Assembly (NCBI GenBank): GCA_002633005.1
Contig: NMRA01000383.1
Span: forward strand, 91,586 to 155,585
From: Phoronis australis
Lineage: Eukaryota > Phoronida > Phoronidae
DNA length: 64,000 bases
Reading direction: 5' to 3'
This document shows, piece by piece, positions 47,101-55,009 of the stretch; positions within the stretch are counted from its first letter, which is position 1, and each line of letters begins with the position of its first letter. The notes below the pieces were generated by a model. That model was not told where the DNA came from, ran no database searches, and saw only the letters and a list, made by a program, of their open reading frames with translations. Made by a program: the position numbers and the translations under genes.

Positions 47101-49727
47101 AGAATACAAACATCAGCAGCACTAACAGATGACTAAACCAGCCGCTACAAAATGTAAATTCATATATTATAACGCAGAGCGTTCTAAAAGAACATATAAT
47201 GTTTCAAAAAAAAAGCTTTACAACAAAACTGTGCAGAACAGCCCAGGTTGAGAACACGGACAAATCTGTTTCCTCCCTAAAGAACAGTAGGATTGTTCTC
47301 ACTCGCAGCAAAATCGTTTCTTCATAGGCCACATTACTTTTCAATACATCACATGAGAACACCTTTTATGTTCACAACCCAGTGTCATCTAGAACAACTA
47401 TTTTCTTTCAGACAAGAAATTTGTGAGAAAAGCAGACTGGCAATTATGTAACGCCTTTTCACCCACCCAATAACGCATCATCAAAAGTTCCCGAATCACT
47501 AGAAAAATCGTACCTTTGTAATTATTACTGTTTGGGATTGTTCACACTTCTAATAAGTACTTCTAAGAATACTGCTATCATAGATAATGTCAGATTTCAT
47601 TTGTGGTATTGGTCCTATAAAACTAGCGCCTTCTAGTGCCTGACTTTGTTAAATGAGCAACAATTACTAGGCAGTGATTTTATCTATTGTCTTGACTTAT
47701 GAAATAAATTAATACTAAAAAAAACTATACTAAGCATCTCCAAATTGAGTGACATATTTCAGTAATCGTAATAACAATAAGAAAAAGAAAATCTCCAAAG
47801 TTTTTTGGCTTCATCTTTCTATATTTTGAAACATGAACGACTGCAAAAAATTTATTTACTATGGCAACCAGCACATTTACTCACAATGGCAACCAGCACA
47901 TTTGGAATTTACATGTTTGTCCATGACTGTGTTAATGTATCAGTGAAGCTAAGATGAACAGTCTTGCACACTATTCTAAGTTCAGAAATACAACTGAAGA
48001 TATGAAAACCACCAGTTTCATTTTTGAATTATCATCCCCTATTTTCAAATGAAAAAATTACTCTAAGATTTGCTTCATTTTTCCGGTGTCAGTTTAAAGA
48101 TTTTCAGACTGTTTTCATGGATACCAAGATAACTGAAGTGGACCCCATCAATTTTCGAAAAGAGAGCCTACTGGACACCAGTGTTTGGACAAGTAAAGGG
48201 AACGCTTAACCATGAGAATACTGGTTAAGAGGAAGTGAACCAGCAAGCTGGGAAACTGTCGACACTCAGAGCATAGCTTCAAATGCCCATTAATGTCAAT
48301 GAATGCAGTAACTAAATAGCAATTAACAAGATTAAAGACAAGGTAACTATTGTTTATAGCCAAGGTTAATGATATATGTATTGTACGTAGGTACAAACTG
48401 ATTCACAACTATCAACAAAAAAAATGCGTTACACTACTTGACAAAGATTACTAGCGAAAAAGATACATCTTGATTCACAGCAATTATTGACAATCAAGAG
48501 CAGAGTTTTCATACAACGTCAAAAAAGTAAGGTGTTAAGTTCAATAGACATAAACGGTAATAAAATGAGAATAAAACATGAGATTCACGGAAAATTTTGG
48601 GACGTTTGGATAAATAATAGGAACTGAATAACTCTTTAGATAACGTGATACTATTTTTGCAGAAAATTAATTTGCCAAAATCTAAGCTTTCCCAAAACTG
48701 GCAAATTTAGCTAATATAAATCCGTCACCATTTTTCCCCCCGAGTGTTGTTATTGCAAAATCGCCATCTTTGTTGAAAATTCCTTAAGTCACTCGTCAGT
48801 TCGTGCATTTCAAATAAAGGTGAATAATTCGTAGGGGTTCTTCAAATTATTATATTTGTAATCCAACTACAGATCCAGTCCATTAGTCCGTCCAAGTCAC
48901 TAAATAAGGGCAAACGCGCAATTCACAGAGGTGCTCCCGTTCTTTTTTTAGTCCGCCCGCCCTTTTGTTAGCAAATAGTCCACAACTTCGGGAACTCGAG
49001 CCCCCCATATTTAACGCTGTGTGCGCGCATGAGATCCAGGAACTGACGAAGCACTCCAGGATGTGGCTACAAAGACAGCAACTTAGCAACAACAGAGCAC
49101 GTGATCAAATGGTGACAAATTTGTTTGATATCGATTTGCGAAAAGCTACAAATTCAGCAAATTAATTTTTTACAAAATGGTACCTGAAAAAATTTCAGTT
49201 CATGTTATTGGGCCCTATTCACAACTTGCACACTTGGTGGCACTGCATAAATGATTGTTGTTCAGGACACAACGCCTCATTTTAGCATCGATTTTAACAA
49301 TGCAAACATGAAAATATGCAGGTTCCAAACATGCAGAACCATTGTAGTTGGGAAATAATGCCTCGTTTTCAAGTATAATGGCGAATTTGTGCAAGTGGCG
49401 AATGTCCAAAACTCGCATTATTTTCTTTTAAGCATCTCTTAAAGAGCCGCAGTATTATAGTGATCACATTGTGCTATCAAGAAGACAATTAATCAACGGC
49501 TGATCTCCATTTAACTGCACAGCAAGCAATTCAATGACAAGACAGCCTGCCTGGGGTTATACTCATTTGTTGTGATATCCTAGACAAATACCATCTCCAA
49601 CACCATTATCACTGAACCTACCTGGCATCTGGAACATCCCGTGGTGAACTGCAGCGTATGGTCCATACTGGTGGTAGCGTGCAGGCAGGGGGGCCCGCGA
49701 CCTGCCGTACATTGAGTGGTGTGACAT
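8077..49727 (-). CDS. GSE1: GSE1 coiled-coil protein (genetic suppressor element 1), 14 coding exons
   Basis: Nuclear scaffold found with the LSD1-CoREST-HDAC1/2 (BHC) co-repressor group. The hand-built model is join-complement of 8077-8166, 8824-8918, 10247-10312, 10634-10954, 11628-12032, 13214-13426, 13792-14539, 14795-14921, 15582-15719, 16422-16628, 16813-17174, 17665-17846, 19992-20180 and 49622-49727. It totals 3249 nt, 1082 residues plus TGA; human GSE1 is about 1217. Every junction is GT-AG and keeps phase. Conserved blocks in order are: RTTATV and [14 protein letters not shown] (residues about 50-98), PPVVTIAPT (about 145), MRYPPDL (about 330), an R/E-rich charged helix (350-435), KLDLEE and FLELFG (about 615-680, DUF3736-like), FLKMFSL (about 745), EFHQSVLQ (about 875), [12 protein letters not shown] (about 985) and a C-terminal coiled coil. 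Start MSHHS parallels human MSHEP. Exon 56424-56544 may extend it upstream. Identity rests on remembered sequence; boundaries are read directly. Confidence 0.93.
8824..8918 (-). CDS. GSE1: GSE1 coding exon 13
   Basis: Acceptor CTCTATTAG, donor GTAAGT. Enters in phase 1 and leaves in phase 0. Encodes [20 protein letters not shown] then [11 protein letters not shown]. It aligns with the human stretch RHYSLSLTAEQLSHSVAE, the first half of the C-terminal coiled coil. Confidence 0.9.
9413..9833. mobile_element. MITE-like element, 15-bp perfect terminal inverted repeats, TTAA at both ends
   Basis: The left end AGGAGAATGCCACCC and right end GGGTGGCATTCTCCT are perfect inverses, and each is bordered by TTAA (9409-9412 and 9834-9837). 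TTAA duplication is the hallmark of piggyBac-type insertion; the internal 421 bp encodes no recognisable transposase. Small frames on both strands (9594-9837) are incidental. Confidence 0.75.
10013..10112. repeat. 25-bp minisatellite, 4 copies
   Basis: The unit contains CTTAAGTGCCACATAACAGT. Four perfect copies lie in GSE1 intron 12. Confidence 0.95.
10247..10312 (-). CDS. GSE1: GSE1 coding exon 12 (66 nt)
   Basis: Acceptor TTTCTATTGCAG, donor GTACAA, phase 1 in and out. Encodes [20 protein letters not shown]. It has no clear counterpart in the human sequence I remember, so it may be lineage-specific or cassette-like. Being 66 nt (22 codons), it can be skipped without changing frame. Confidence 0.8.
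10634..10954 (-). CDS. GSE1: GSE1 coding exon 11
   Basis: Acceptor TCTTCTTCAG, donor GTAGGT, phase 1 in and out. A Ser-rich low-complexity linker ([17 protein letters not shown]) is followed by the conserved [14 protein letters not shown], which parallels human WQGIEAVFEAYQEH. The conserved helix at the end is the strongest evidence for this exon. Confidence 0.93.
10955..11627 (-). other. GSE1 intron 10
   Basis: Unique AT-rich sequence of 673 bp; nothing else seen. Confidence 0.8.
11628..12032 (-). CDS. GSE1: GSE1 coding exon 10
   Basis: Acceptor CCACTTTCAG at 12033-12034, donor GTAAGG; phase 1 in and out. It encodes [16 protein letters not shown], a nine-glycine run from a GGT repeat (about 11783-11809), then [14 protein letters not shown], which parallels human EFAHQFHESVLQST. 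The first 11 nt of the exon and the acceptor belong to the first unit of the 31-bp minisatellite that fills most of the upstream intron. Confidence 0.93.
12022..12270. repeat. 31-bp minisatellite, 8 copies, spanning the exon 10 acceptor of GSE1
   Basis: Unit starts GTGTTTTAACCCTGAAAGTG on the plus strand. On the minus strand every copy reads CACTTTCAG then GGTTAAAACAC, the same as the real acceptor and exon start. Two copies carry CTGGAAG. The last copy holds an n at 12262. Confidence 0.95.
12271..12832. repeat. Diverged 28-31 bp minisatellite with 218-bp higher-order repeat
   Basis: Related units with core CCCTCAAAATGACCATATCA. Blocks beginning CGTGTTTTAGCCCTC recur at 12271, 12489 and 12707, exactly 218 bp apart. 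The minus-strand acceptor has mutated to TTTTGAG, so it is no longer CAG. Confidence 0.9.
12833..13213 (-). other. GSE1 intron 9, non-repetitive part
   Basis: Unique sequence between the minisatellite and exon 9. Plus-strand frames here (13037-13389) are shadows crossing exon 9. Confidence 0.7.
13214..13426 (-). CDS. GSE1: GSE1 coding exon 9
   Basis: Acceptor TTTCTTGCAG, donor GTAAGT, phase 1 in and out. Encodes [16 protein letters not shown] and [19 protein letters not shown], parallel to human EELVAQKRRKRRR and KKKFLTIFNLTHISAEKRK. The serine/proline insert between the two blocks in vertebrates is shorter here. Confidence 0.93.
13427..13791 (-). other. GSE1 intron 8
   Basis: Contains about three copies of a 20-bp repeat (core ACATGCCAACAAGTTCAGGT) at 13664-13730. 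Nothing else seen. Confidence 0.8.
13792..14539 (-). CDS. GSE1: GSE1 coding exon 8 (largest, DUF3736-like region)
   Basis: Acceptor TTGTTTCAACAG in phase 0, donor GTTAGT in phase 1. It begins [20 protein letters not shown] (internal Met), continues through a Pro/Ser linker (APPRP-like, [20 protein letters not shown]), then [13 protein letters not shown] and [14 protein letters not shown]. The last two parallel human SKLDLEERRRREA and EKLEFLQLFGLTT. The acidic stretch between them in vertebrates is replaced by a Ser/Asn-rich segment. Confidence 0.94.
14795..14921 (-). CDS. GSE1: GSE1 coding exon 7
   Basis: Acceptor TACATATTATAG, donor GTTTGT; phase 2 in, 0 out. Encodes [20 protein letters not shown] and ends [11 protein letters not shown]. 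The highly charged helix continues the R/E-rich region of the previous exon. Confidence 0.88.
15158..15254. repeat. 33-bp minisatellite, about 3 copies, continuing beyond an inserted element
   Basis: The unit contains CACCTCTGCTTCACCCCTAT. Similar units resume at 15371-15435, so the MITE remnant at 15255-15369 appears to be inserted in the array. Confidence 0.75.
15255..15369. mobile_element. MITE relative of 52728-52990, imperfect terminal inverted repeats
   Basis: The left end TACCATAAACTCGTGGGTCA and right end TGCGAGTTTACAGTA are imperfect inverses, with GGGCGTTAACC near the right end and GGGTGGGCGAG inside. It shares the GGGCGNTTAA vocabulary of the 52.7-kb element. No clear target duplication. 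Confidence 0.6.
15435..15581. repeat. Two decayed tandem duplicates of the 3' end and donor of GSE1 exon 6
   Basis: CTCTCTATGTCTCTCCAGTT-like segments recur on the plus strand at about 15441, 15517 and 15597 (spacing 76-80 bp). The 15597 copy is the real exon end. The others are intronic, with the donor region altered. Confidence 0.65.
15582..15719 (-). CDS. GSE1: GSE1 coding exon 6 (R/E-rich charged helix)
   Basis: Phase 2 in and out, donor GTGAGC. Encodes [20 protein letters not shown] and then [19 protein letters not shown], the counterpart of the long Arg-Glu helix of vertebrate GSE1. The acceptor GGTGTACAG lacks a normal pyrimidine tract, because the 12-bp minisatellite runs right up to it. 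The 3' end of the exon is duplicated twice in the following intron. Confidence 0.87.
15720..15796. repeat. 12-bp minisatellite abutting the exon 6 acceptor, 6 copies
   Basis: Unit TACACCAATATG; two copies have TAGACC. On the minus strand it reads in frame with exon 6 as repeated Ile-Leu-Val-Tyr. Confidence 0.95.
15797..16421 (-). other. GSE1 intron 5, remaining part
   Basis: Unique AT-rich sequence; nothing else seen. Confidence 0.7.
16422..16628 (-). CDS. GSE1: GSE1 coding exon 5
   Basis: Acceptor TTAATCATTACAG, donor GTAGGA, phase 2 in and out. Encodes [40 protein letters not shown] and ends PPLLEAE. MRYPPDL parallels human VRYPPEL; the LEAER junction parallels LSAER. Confidence 0.93.
16813..17174 (-). 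CDS. GSE1: GSE1 coding exon 4
   Basis: Acceptor CTGTCTTATAG in phase 0, donor GTGAGT in phase 2. Encodes [20 protein letters not shown], a Ser-rich linker, then [29 protein letters not shown] and [10 protein letters not shown]. The vertebrate protein has FRPYHTTDDLRMSSLPPLGL, DPATAAAYY and LSALRSPF in the same order. Confidence 0.94.
17175..17664 (-). other. GSE1 intron 3
   Basis: 490 bp, AT-rich, no repeats or extra exon seen. Confidence 0.8.
17665..17846 (-). CDS. GSE1: GSE1 coding exon 3
   Basis: Acceptor TTCTCTGTTTTAG in phase 1, donor GTGAGC in phase 0. Encodes [19 protein letters not shown] and [20 protein letters not shown]. The pair TPKR and PPVVTIAPT is shared, in that order, with vertebrate GSE1. 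Confidence 0.94.
17847..19991 (-). other. GSE1 intron 2
   Basis: 2.1 kb of AT-rich sequence. Positions 19378-19482 repeat the phrase AATTCCCCT in varying contexts. No exon with coding character was found. Confidence 0.75.
19992..20180 (-). CDS. GSE1: GSE1 coding exon 2
   Basis: Acceptor CTGTTTGTTGCCAG, donor GTTGGT, phase 1 in and out. Encodes [28 protein letters not shown] and [17 protein letters not shown]. The last two match vertebrate GSE1 ([22 protein letters not shown]) almost exactly and are the best single proof of identity. Confidence 0.96.
21774..21898. repeat. TG-rich simple repeat (TG/CG/TC mixture)
   Basis: Interrupted GTGTGTGTGCGCGTATG pattern of about 120 bp, able to form Z-DNA in principle. 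The 63-codon Cys/Val frame over it is an artefact. Confidence 0.95.
23636..23730. repeat. 18-bp minisatellite, 5 copies
   Basis: Unit CAGGTACAACACCCCACC, near-perfect copies, in GSE1 intron 1. Confidence 0.95.
28255..28600 (+). repeat. Old copy of the CTCF-motif repeat family
   Basis: Shares CAAATTGCCATTAGGGGGAG, a phrase TTCACAAAGATCTTGCACGG, and GACAGAGATGAACGCAATAT with the blocks at 5.1 and 61-62.7 kb, in the same orientation as the latter. Its motif (CCATTAGGGGGAGC) has two departures from the CTCF core. Confidence 0.65.
29861..30017. mobile_element. hAT-like MITE, 157 bp
   Basis: Termini CAGTGTTGTAGTGG and CCACTACAGCACTG are inverse with one mismatch. Flanks TACACTGT (29853-29860) and CACACTGT (30018-30025) match in 7 of 8 positions, as expected for an 8-bp hAT target duplication. 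No coding capacity. Confidence 0.75.
31496..31592. repeat. About 48-bp direct repeat, 2 copies
   Basis: TTTACTTATCC...ACCAAGCCAGCTC occurs twice in tandem with small changes. Confidence 0.8.
34009..34171. mobile_element. hAT-like MITE with CAGGGGC termini
   Basis: The left end CAGGGGCAGATCCAAGATTT and right end AAATCCGCCACTG are imperfect inverses of the widespread CAGGGGCGGAT type. No convincing target duplication could be found. Confidence 0.6.
34691..35484. other. Assembly gap (794 n)
   Basis: Unresolved bases. The right edge falls inside a tandem array, so the gap probably hides more of it. The left edge is a short GC-rich stretch ending in a G run. Confidence 1.
35485..35784. repeat. 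34-bp minisatellite in a 3-unit higher-order array, 9 copies
   Basis: The unit starts GATATAGCGTTATCCAG. Three variants (GGCTCT, GCCTCT, and GCATTATCC with GCTTCT) recur in fixed order three times, giving a 102-bp higher-order unit. Confidence 0.95.
37530..37765. repeat. 41-42 bp minisatellite, 6 copies
   Basis: The unit contains CACTCACCTAAAGCATACCC and CATCATGTGAA. The length varies by one C in a run. Confidence 0.95.
38603..38985. repeat. Degenerate 15-21 bp minisatellite (GTACC-ACCACA)
   Basis: About 20 units such as CAGTACCTGACAGGACCACC and CAGTACCACCACAGTACC. The 206-codon minus-strand frame over it is repeat translation. Confidence 0.9.
40357..41762. repeat. Tandem duplication, copy 1 (about 1.4 kb)
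   Basis: Begins GACAAATTAACAGAACAGAA and matches 41764-43042 along its length with scattered substitutions. It differs chiefly by an expanded 31-bp array at 41429-41583. Confidence 0.9.
41429..41583. repeat. 31-bp minisatellite, 5 copies, present once in the sister copy
   Basis: The unit contains AGTGGAGTACAGGCTTATAC. The paralogous site near 42833 has a single unit. Confidence 0.9.
41764..43042. repeat. Tandem duplication, copy 2 (about 1.3 kb)
   Basis: Follows copy 1 directly across a single n at 41763. The matching 122- and 128-codon minus-strand frames in the two copies are translations of the duplicated DNA with no domain signature. Confidence 0.9.
45955..46290. repeat. Degenerate minisatellite (GCCAAGGAACAGTCGAG)
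   Basis: Irregular 15-32 bp units built on AGCCAAGGAACAGTCGAGTC and GACCATCTGAG. A remnant at 46705-46750 suggests the array was once longer. Confidence 0.85.
48680..49160. other. GC-richer patch inside GSE1 intron 1
   Basis: This stretch has more CpG and fewer AT runs than its surroundings (for example TGTGCGCGCATGAG near 49020), 0.5-1 kb downstream of coding exon 1. It could be regulatory, but no motif set supports a specific call. Confidence 0.2.
49622..49727 (-). CDS. GSE1: GSE1 coding exon 1 (probable start)
   Basis: Begins [20 protein letters not shown] and ends HHGMFQMP, with donor GTAGGT in phase 1, which fits exon 2 exactly across a 29.4-kb intron. Human GSE1 also starts MSH. The ATG has a weak Kozak context (C at -3), and the frame stays open upstream through two possible AG acceptors (about 49744 and 49752). 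It could therefore be an internal exon fed from 56424-56544. Confidence 0.75.
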
Positions 49728-50563
49728 GTGAGACAACAACACCACTGTGTGTCTATGTTTAATGAAAATATGCGTTGTAACCGACACAATTTGTGGCTCT
49801 TTACTCGATAATTTAAAACTACCCAGAACAGTATTGATTCAAGACAACTCACACACATAGTTCACGCAGGCAGTTCATAGTAGGGGTGGGCAGGATCTGT
49901 ATGCGGATCGATCTCATTCCAAACACGGGGGTGTCAAGTTGCACAACAAATTTACTCCTATTGATTTCTCTTGGCCTGTCCAGGCTACATGCTGAAGACT
50001 GGAGTAGATAATTTTACATAAAACCCTGTTGACAGAATCACGCCATTCCACCCAGGTTAAGGCTGCTATGGGCACAAAAGTAACTTGTTAAAATTTGGCT
50101 AATGAGACTGAGGTCTTAAGTGATCACAATTGCAGAGCAACAAGGGCTAATGAAAAATTAATAAACAAATGCATTAAATCATGTGGTACGAGAATGGGTA
50201 CATAGTAAAAATGCTGGTACCTGGATGTTTCCAATAACAACCATTTAAAGTGAATAATTAATCACGGGAAAATAATCAGTCTAAGCAGTGTTTCAGACAA
50301 GCAATATTGTCCGTTCCCGAAAAGGTGTGGCGTGTCAGCTGATGAGTTAAGCGAGTGTACTGTTGCATTCATATAAGTGTCAACAACATACAAGCATTCA
50401 ATTCCTGCCAAATTCATCTTAAGTCAAAACAATCTGAACTTCCCATAATAACAGACTTTGTTGAGTTCTGTCAGTTAGCATTTGCACGTGTTGAGTTTAT
50501 ATTAATTTTATTGTGGGCTGCTAAAAACTGGCATCCCATATAACTAAAATTCCTGAGTTAGCA

Positions 50564-50707
50564 CAGGTGGATCCAGGGGGATCCGGGCCCTTTTTTTACC
50601 TTGATTTTAGCGATATCATATTCAGAATTTTCAAACTGTTGACTTAGACGCCCCTTTTTAGAAAAATCCTTGATCCCCCCTTTTAAAAAATCCTGGATCC
50701 GCCCCTG
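50564..50707. mobile_element. hAT-like MITE, 144 bp
   Basis: The left end CAGGTGGATCCAGG and right end CCTGGATCCGCCCCTG are near-inverse, of the CAGGGGCGGATCCAG class; the interior is T-rich with repeated GATCC. Target duplication not evident. Confidence 0.65.
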
Positions 50708-52727
50708 GTCAGTTCTTTTACCAACCACTTCTGTTTGTACTTATTAACACAGTCGTTCCACTTGGCATTCCCTATAGCTTTGCATTTAGTCGCATGACAT
50801 GGGACTGAGGGAAGAAGTCACATTGGTTATGTAAAGGTGATTTTTGATTGGTGAATGAACATTTTCATTCCTCCAATTTCTACGAAGTATCGGACGAAAA
50901 GCTGCACAAAGCTGAAGCCGTTTGACTGTCCACAGCTTGTCACCAGACACGTTGTCACAGCATGTTGCTGAGACAATCACACAGCCAACATGTCGTAGAA
51001 CTTAACAGCTGAAAATGTCCCTCATATGAAATCGGCTCAACTCGATTTACCTGTAGGAAATAAGACAATAATTTATTTTGTTCTGAAATGAGTTTTTAAA
51101 TGATTCCATACCTTGGCTTTTATTACCTGACGAAAAAGGTTTCACTTAATTTGCATGCATGCTACAAATCACACTTTTTGTCCAAACTACATGAAATTCA
51201 CACACATCATGTATCTACCAAATACCGAGGCCTGGTTTGTGGAGCCATAGTTCCACTGTCTCCGGTGTGATTTTTCAGATTTTTTTTCTGTGGACTATAG
51301 AGAGTGAGCAATTTGTTTTTCTCTCGCACATACCGTTCTCAAGTTATTTGAGATTTTTTGGTGATTGATCGGTAATTGATGGGATTTTCGTGTGGTAACG
51401 ACGGCACCATTGACACATCTTTCTACAAATTTGAGTACAGATAGATATGGTCAAGAGCTACCTGCAATGTGCCGTCCATTTCTCACTACAACTTACTGTT
51501 CTCAAGACATCCAATATTTACTGGTCACATGACTGCTACCTTATTAACATATTTCTTGATGCACTTTGGTCACCCATCATATTTGTGCAACAAATCACAC
51601 TTTTCATTTGATTGACATTAATTTGACGTACACTGTTTATCTAATTAAAATCAGAGGATTCTGGTTTGTGAGCGAAACAAGATGGCACTGTGACGGTCAT
51701 TTTTTAAATAATGTTTAAGCAGGTCTAGCTTTGCGATTCTTTGACCAAACCTTCTCACATTTAATATTTAAATAGATCTCCTCAAGGGCTATCTGCAGTA
51801 CATTATTGGTTTCTCGAGTTATTCCAGATTTTCCTTCTGATTTGACGATGGTCTTTTTTGACTAATTACCAAAAAGTACATTTAATGGTTTATAATTTAT
51901 TGTGCATAGGTGCAATAGGGAAGGGGCTGCTTGTGTTCTAGGTTTCATCTAAAATTTCATTCCATTTCGCCAAGTGTCGCTCCTTAAAGAACTTCATTTT
52001 ATTTTCATTATTACGCACATCTGTTGAGTTTCATGCAAAATTTACATTCAAGAAGAAGCCTATGGTTGCCATGTTGTATTTTTCATATAAGCTGGGATGC
52101 CTTCTAAACAGACTGAACAAACATTACAAGGCTTGCCATATACATTCTCTAAGAAATACTCTAATAAATGAATAGTAACAATATTTTGACCACTATACAG
52201 AATTTGAGATATTGAGTTTTATTGGTAAAAATGACAAAACTTTGGTTACTGTTTGCACACTACAGGTATCTAGCAAACATCTCAAAACTTACTGTTAATC
52301 GTCACCATCAGATTTGATAAGGCAGACGTAGTGGCCATTTTGTTTTCAAAGTTGCACTTGAACCCTTCTACATCCTACATTTTTCATTACGCCACATTCA
52401 AAATCGGCAAGTACACAAAAGTTTAACGTCATCTCCCTAGATTACAGACGCTTTAACATTATGACTACCAAAAATAATCCATCGTTTTCATTCTTTATCT
52501 CAAGAAAGTACAATCAGTGAAGGTTGGTAATCAAAGCCCATTCTATAAACATAAACAGTAACTACTACACAGCAGATTATGTTTATTTCTTTATGAACTG
52601 TGACTGTTATGACACAGCATAAGCATCATGGGTTCCTTTGCTGAAATGTGTTTGTTGGCAATCTCCATGGTGTGCAAAATTTTGTGATATCCCGCAACGT
52701 CATTGCGTGCATTATCTTGCCGTGTTA

Positions 52728-52990
52728 TACCGTAATCGTTCGGGTTAACGCCCTGGGCGGTTAAATTGGCAAACTCAAAAAATCGGGGGTGGGCGGTTAA
52801 CCAGACATGGGCGCTTAAACGTGAAATTTCAAGAAATCCAGGGTGGGCGGTTAACCGAACATGGGCGCNGAAATCTTCAAAAATCGTAGGGGGGCGCTTA
52901 ACTGAGCAGTGGGCGGTTAAATCGAAAATCCACCTAAAGTAGGGGTGGGCGGTTAACTGAGCATGGGCGTTAACCCGAACGATTACGGTA
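52728..52990. mobile_element. MITE with perfect 26-bp terminal inverted repeats and TTA target duplication
   Basis: The left end starts TACCGTAATCGTTCGGGTTA and the right end is its exact inverse over 26 bp, ending in CGATTACGGTA. TTA lies directly outside on both sides (52725-52727, 52991-52993), as in PIF/Harbinger insertions. The interior is made of GGGTGGGCGGTTAACC-type repeats; an n is at 52869. Confidence 0.85.
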
Positions 52991-53115
52991 TTAGATTTTT
53001 CTGGCTGTCGCATAAATATGTTATGTAAGCGACTTTTCTGATTGGGAAAGCGACATCCAAGGCAATTAAGGACTAATTTGATTGGCACTGAAATTAGAAA
53101 CATTTCGCAAAACAA

Positions 53116-53117
<2 letters not shown>

Positions 53118-53151
<34 letters not shown>
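53118..53151. repeat. (GT)n(GC)n simple repeat
   Basis: About 12 GT dinucleotides followed by 5 CG/GC dinucleotides. Confidence 0.95.
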
Positions 53152-53153
<2 letters not shown>

Positions 53154-55009
53154 AAATGCTAACCTGCTAACCTCTCTGTACAAACCGATCTCACTAGTGG
53201 AGGTCTAGGCAGCAGTTCATCGTTGCATCTTCAGCCAAATGCCCATGACCCAAATATGGGTAAGCGCACGACACAGTTTTTAAAATGTGTGATACGTTTT
53301 TAACTTTTCCATGTCTCTAATTCATTTCTTAGAGCAGCTATGTATGTCTAAGATCGTTTTGTTGTTGATAGGATAATTTTTTACCCTTCTTGAGTTGACT
53401 TCGTCAAGGGTCACTCTTCAGATCATTTTCATTTCATGTCTTGGGGAATGCTATTACAATTGTACACAGAAGTGATGTTCAGCAGGTTCAAAGCAAGTGT
53501 TACATTGTAAACTTGTGCACTGTTCATTCAGTGAATAACTTCTACCAGTGTTTTGAATTTCCTGGAACCATTAAAGGCAAATGCAGCCATAAAACCTGTT
53601 AACCATTCATGGTTGCAATACGAGTCACAAAAACAAATTCTAAATCTTTAGTTTGAAAGTCTGTCTATTCATTCTGAATAGACGCAATAACCCAAAGAAC
53701 ATCTATCAAAAGCTGCTTAGTAACACAAAAATAACCTAATATGAAAAAGGAATGCGGGCATGTGAACAAGCTAACTTGGTATAATGTTGACATAATGGCG
53801 CCAAGCTCTAACATCACGCAGGTAGGATGCAGGTATCCATAACGTAACAAGACATCAGCAATCTCACTCAATGCGACGTGTCAATTTCTCATATAAGAAC
53901 CTAAGTGACAACATTTCAGTAAAAGATAATGAGCGATTAATCAAAAACAGTAATTATTGATAAATTTTTTAAAAATTCCCCATTTTCATTAAATTTCTGC
54001 TGAAAATTATATTTAATGATAATCCCTTTCGTTTTTGTTACAACCTTCTATTGAGAAATATTTGCCTACTCTTGACACCATAACAAGCACCATTTTAGCT
54101 AAATTCTTAATATACATAACTAACAATTGTAGCACAAGTTCATCAAATTAATAAAACCACCACTGATTCCATGTTCTATGTAACAGTATTTAATCGATTT
54201 TTCCGCCTTCAATCCTTTTCTAAGGGGCTGCAGACAACGTGTTCTGCGCAGTGTCCAATACACACGAGACTTCTGACCAATCAGATACACGCGTCCCCAG
54301 AGAGCACGCGCGGCTGACAAAAGTGAACAAACGTAATTTACAGACGATGAGCATTACTCCCATGCTCATTCAAAAGTGGTGTGATCTATTGTCTTTGCTA
54401 GTTATAAAATAATAACCACCAAGTCCCTTGTGAGGTAGTTAGTTAGTACATATGAATGGCCATGTGCACGCAGGTTTTCAGTCCATGTATAAGGTCAAGA
54501 GTTGAGCACAGAAAAAATCAAGTAAAAAATGCAAAACTATAATTGCTCAATAGTAGGAAAACTACAGAAAGGATGTACTATAAAACTAACCAGACAACTT
54601 CAATATCAAGATACTTTTAGTCTAAATAATTTCCATCTCTTAACTTTTAAGAAAACTGGAAGACTAAAAAAATAAAGACCAAATATGAGACATCTAAACA
54701 AGGGAATAAGTACTGTCATATTCAGTGAAGCATCTGATGAAACAAGATTTTGTAGAGACAAATAACTGCAAAACAGATGTAGTACATATACATTCATTCA
54801 CTGACAACGCCATCTATTGGTAACCATTTTCAAAAATAGGCATTGCCATCTATTGGTGAAAGAAAACAATGCTGGTATGAGCACTACACATCAGCTAGGT
54901 CCATAAAACAATATACTCTTAACAGGAGATGAATTGTAATGAGCAAAAAATAAAACTTTGAAATTCTGCTCCTTTATTCCATAAGTTACATAAACATGTA
55001 TGTCATTTT

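Larger units (their letters stand above)
20181..49621 (-). other. GSE1 intron 1, 29.4 kb
   Basis: Joins a phase-1 donor (GTAGGT at 49621) to a phase-1 acceptor (TTGTTGCCAG at 20181). The sequence is AT-rich. It holds the repeats listed separately and one 794-base gap. Long stretches (22.2-23.5, 23.8-28.2, 30.1-31.4, 36.3-37.5, 47-49.6 kb) show neither repeats nor coding exons that I can support. Large first introns often hold regulatory DNA, but no specific element can be named. Confidence 0.8.

Noticed and set aside
52591-53154. 187-codon minus-strand frame
   Set aside because: It runs through the dinucleotide repeat and the MITE with its n; no domain signature.
54230-54320. GC-richer patch with CCAAT-like box considered as the GSE1 promoter
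   Set aside because: Too short, with no initiator or other promoter signals, and its relation to any first exon is unknown.
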